DNA of 14,940 bases from an uncultured Faecalibacterium sp. (GTDB lineage: Bacteria; Bacillota; Clostridia; Oscillospirales; Ruminococcaceae). The translations under genes were made by a program, and so were the position numbers. Where the stretch lies: contig CAMFSB010000010.1 of assembly GCA_945982465.1 (NCBI GenBank), positions 1 through 14,940 on the forward strand, in the 5' to 3' direction. The stretch's first letter is position 1. Every line of letters begins with the position of its first letter. This document shows positions 13,719 to 14,940 of this stretch, in pieces. The notes under the pieces were generated by a model, which saw nothing but the letters and a program-made list of their open reading frames with translations, was not told where the DNA came from and ran no database searches.

Positions 13719-14018
13719 ATGGATGCGACCATTGCTGCGCTTTTGATCAGCCTGGCCGCGTGTCTGGCAAACGTTCTGGGCGTTGCGCTCAGCCGTGACC
13801 GCCGCACCGAGGAGGATGCGATCTGGCGCGGGGAAGTAAACGGAAAGCTGGACGTTGTATGCGGTATCAAGACCGACGTGGAGCATTTGAAAGAGGAGTG
13901 CCGCCAGAACGCCAAAAACGTGGCGGTGGCGGACGCCGGCGTAAAAAGCGCCCATCACAGGATCGACGAACTGGCCCGGCAGCTGCAGGCAGACGCCGGC
14001 CGCCTGCAGCGTGGATGA
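13719..14018 (+). CDS. Membrane-anchored coiled-coil protein of the lysis cassette
   Basis: This 99-residue protein has a strong TAAGGAGG site that overlaps the endolysin stop codon. Residues 4-24 (TIAALLISLAACLANVLGVAL) form one membrane segment, followed by a basic-acidic stretch and a helical coiled-coil C-terminus (IKTDVEHLKEECRQNAK, then KSAHHRIDELARQLQ). The KSAHHRID element resembles small membrane proteins found beside holins in Firmicute phages, similar in layout (though reversed in order) to XhlA-type proteins. It probably helps the holin or regulates lysis timing. No enzymatic motif is seen. The family is not firmly recognised; the location between endolysin and holin supports a lysis role. 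Confidence 0.6.
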   Translation: MDATIAALLISLAACLANVLGVALSRDRRTEEDAIWRGEVNGKLDVVCGIKTDVEHLKEECRQNAKNVAVADAGVKSAHHRIDELARQLQADAGRLQRG

Positions 14019-14046
14019 CACAAAACCGCAAAAGGGGGAAAACGGG

Positions 14047-14328
14047 ATGAAGATCAACTGGAAGCTGCGGCTGCGCAACAAAACAACGCTGACTGCGCTG
14101 GTCGCCTCGGCGATCAGCCTGGCGTACATCGTGCTGGGCATTTTTGACATCGTGCCCGGCGTGACCCAAAGCCAGCTGACGGACCTGGCCGCCGCCGCGC
14201 TGAACGCGCTGGTGCTGCTGGGCGTGGTGGTGGACCCCACCACCGACGGCGTGAGCGACAGCATGCGCGCGCTGGGCTACACCGAGCCGGCCCTGAACGC
14301 GAACGAGACCGGCAGCGAAACACCCTGA
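14047..14328 (+). CDS. Phage holin, phi LC3 family
   Basis: The chosen ATG (14047) gives a 93-residue protein beginning MKINWKLRLRNKTTLTAL, the usual start of this family; the frame is open a little further upstream but without a better start. Two membrane segments (14-33 and 44-62) are followed by the signature VVDPTTDGVSDSMRALGY (61-78) and a short polar tail. Phi LC3-type holins form membrane holes at a set time and let the endolysin reach the wall. A G-rich stretch (AAGGGGGAAA) lies ahead of the start as ribosome-binding site. It is the last gene of the operon, 16 bases before a strong terminator. Family assignment is clear. Confidence 0.93.
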   Translation: MKINWKLRLRNKTTLTALVASAISLAYIVLGIFDIVPGVTQSQLTDLAAAALNALVLLGVVVDPTTDGVSDSMRALGYTEPALNANETGSETP

Positions 14329-14343
14329 CGCGCCGGCCAAAAC

Positions 14344-14382
14344 AAAAAAGCGCCGGGGGGCCTGCGCCCGCAGGCGCTTTTT
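14344..14382 (+). terminator. Rho-independent terminator ending the late operon
   Basis: AAAAAAGCGCC (14344-14354) can pair with GGCGCTTTTT (14373-14382), giving a stem with an A-run on one side and a T-run on the other, so it could work in both directions. The interior can alternatively fold as GCCTGCG/CGCAGGC. It lies 16 bases after the holin stop codon and separates the phage operon from the next gene. Confidence 0.85.
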
Positions 14383-14408
14383 GGCGCTTGCCCAAACTGT
14401 GCCAATCA

Positions 14409-14437
14409 TGGACTTTTTGCCGAAAACGTGCTATTGT
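14409..14437 (+). promoter_or_regulatory. Promoter of the trigger-factor-like gene
   Basis: TGGACT (14409-14414) and TATTGT (14432-14437) are 17 bases apart, and TG-C just before the latter makes an extended -10. The pocket is AT-rich and follows the terminator, which supports a separate transcription unit. The predicted leader is about 35 bases. Confidence 0.5.
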
Positions 14438-14478
14438 ATAAAAGCCTATAAGCCGATGCGGAGAGAGGGGGCTTTTTG

Positions 14479-14925
14479 ATGGAAGCAGAACGTCCGGGCA
14501 CGGCCGCCGTGCTGGGGGAATATAAGGGCCTGGCCGTGACGCGCCGGTACATCCCGGTGCGCTTGCTGGATGTGGAGCGCGAGGTGGACGTGCGCCGCCG
14601 CCGCGCCGCCGTTTTGTGCCCGACCGATCAGCCCGCCGCCCGGCGGGACGAGGTCTGCGTGGATTTCGCGGGCTATGCCGCTTCGGGCGCGCCGATCCCC
14701 GACAGCAGCATGCAGAACATAACGCTGGTGCTGGGCAGCGGCCGGCTGCTGCCCGGGGCCGAGGACGCCATTGCCGGCCACAAAGCGGGCGAAACGTTCC
14801 GGTTTGCGTTCCGCTATCCGGAGGAGTTCCGCGTGCCTGCGTTAAGCGGGGCGCCCCGGGCGGCGGACGGGGGGCAGGGGGAGGGCGGTTGTCGGCGGGT
14901 GCCCGGGTTCCGGGGGCGCGCGTAA
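14479..14925 (+). CDS. Trigger-factor-like FKBP-type prolyl isomerase, without ribosome-binding domain
   Basis: From ATG 14479, behind GAGAGAGGGGG, the frame runs 148 residues. EYKGLAV (14-20) matches the linker of trigger factor, and residues 57-128 match its FKBP-type peptidyl-prolyl isomerase domain: RRDEVCVDFAGYAASGAPIP, then LVLGSGRLLPGAEDAIAGHK, AGETFRFAFRYPEEF and RVPALSG. Such enzymes speed cis-trans isomerisation of proline bonds in folding proteins. The N-terminal ribosome-binding domain of trigger factor is absent, as is the C-terminal chaperone domain. The last ~25 residues (Gly/Arg-rich) do not fit the family and may reflect base errors in a G-rich stretch, so the true reading frame may run past 14925. 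It lies outside the phage operon and is probably a host gene beside the element, although cargo is possible. Confidence 0.65.
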   Translation: MEAERPGTAAVLGEYKGLAVTRRYIPVRLLDVEREVDVRRRRAAVLCPTDQPAARRDEVCVDFAGYAASGAPIPDSSMQNITLVLGSGRLLPGAEDAIAGHKAGETFRFAFRYPEEFRVPALSGAPRAADGGQGEGGCRRVPGFRGRA

Positions 14926-14940
14926 CGGCGCGAGATAGCG

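Overview
This window is the packaging, capsid, tail and lysis module of a short-tailed, temperate-looking phage or prophage. By eye the DNA is about two-thirds G+C. The host is most likely a high-GC Firmicute of the Oscillospiraceae/Ruminococcaceae type (Faecalibacterium/Gemmiger/Subdoligranulum-like). The reasons are the strong GGAGG ribosome-binding sites, a phi-LC3-type holin, a GH25 endolysin with a peptidoglycan-binding tail, an N4-gp56-type capsid protein and a Prp-type cysteine protease. The host is an inference from protein style, not from a marker gene.

Left edge (1-524): a minus-strand XRE/cI-like repressor gene, cut by the window edge, faces a control region. This region holds two divergent promoters (TTGCGC-N17-TATACT for the repressor, TTGACA-N17-TATCTT rightward) and repeated sequences well placed to be operators. 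The rightward promoter leads straight into the packaging genes.

Packaging and capsid (525-7266): two small coupled genes (the second a probable small terminase), large terminase, P22-like portal, a Prp-family cysteine protease, scaffold, N4-gp56-family major capsid protein and a small conserved gene behind it. The Prp-like protease sits immediately upstream of scaffold and capsid genes, and both encode the Prp recognition motif near their N-termini (LQLFG and LQLFA, like the LQ-F-A motif of Firmicute ribosomal protein L27). This reads as a self-contained capsid-maturation cassette and is the most interesting thing here.

Tail (7301-12843): a neck protein, a large protein resembling the P22 gp10 stabilisation/tail-hub family, a coiled-coil protein, a DUF859-type fibre and an Ala/Gln-rich helical protein that may be an ejected virion protein. 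No tape-measure, tail-tube or sheath gene is present, which fits a podovirus-like virion.

Lysis (12860-14328): GH25 lysozyme, a membrane-anchored coiled-coil protein and a phi-LC3 holin, closed by a strong terminator. All genes from 525 to 14328 are co-oriented and tightly spaced or overlapping, so one long late operon is likely, perhaps helped by a promoter ahead of the scaffold gene.

Right edge (14383-14940): a separate transcription unit with its own promoter encodes a trigger-factor-like FKBP-type prolyl isomerase lacking the ribosome-binding domain. It may be host DNA or a late cargo gene. Its last ~100 bases look degraded. I saw no tRNA, CRISPR array, insertion sequence, integrase, replication gene or att site.
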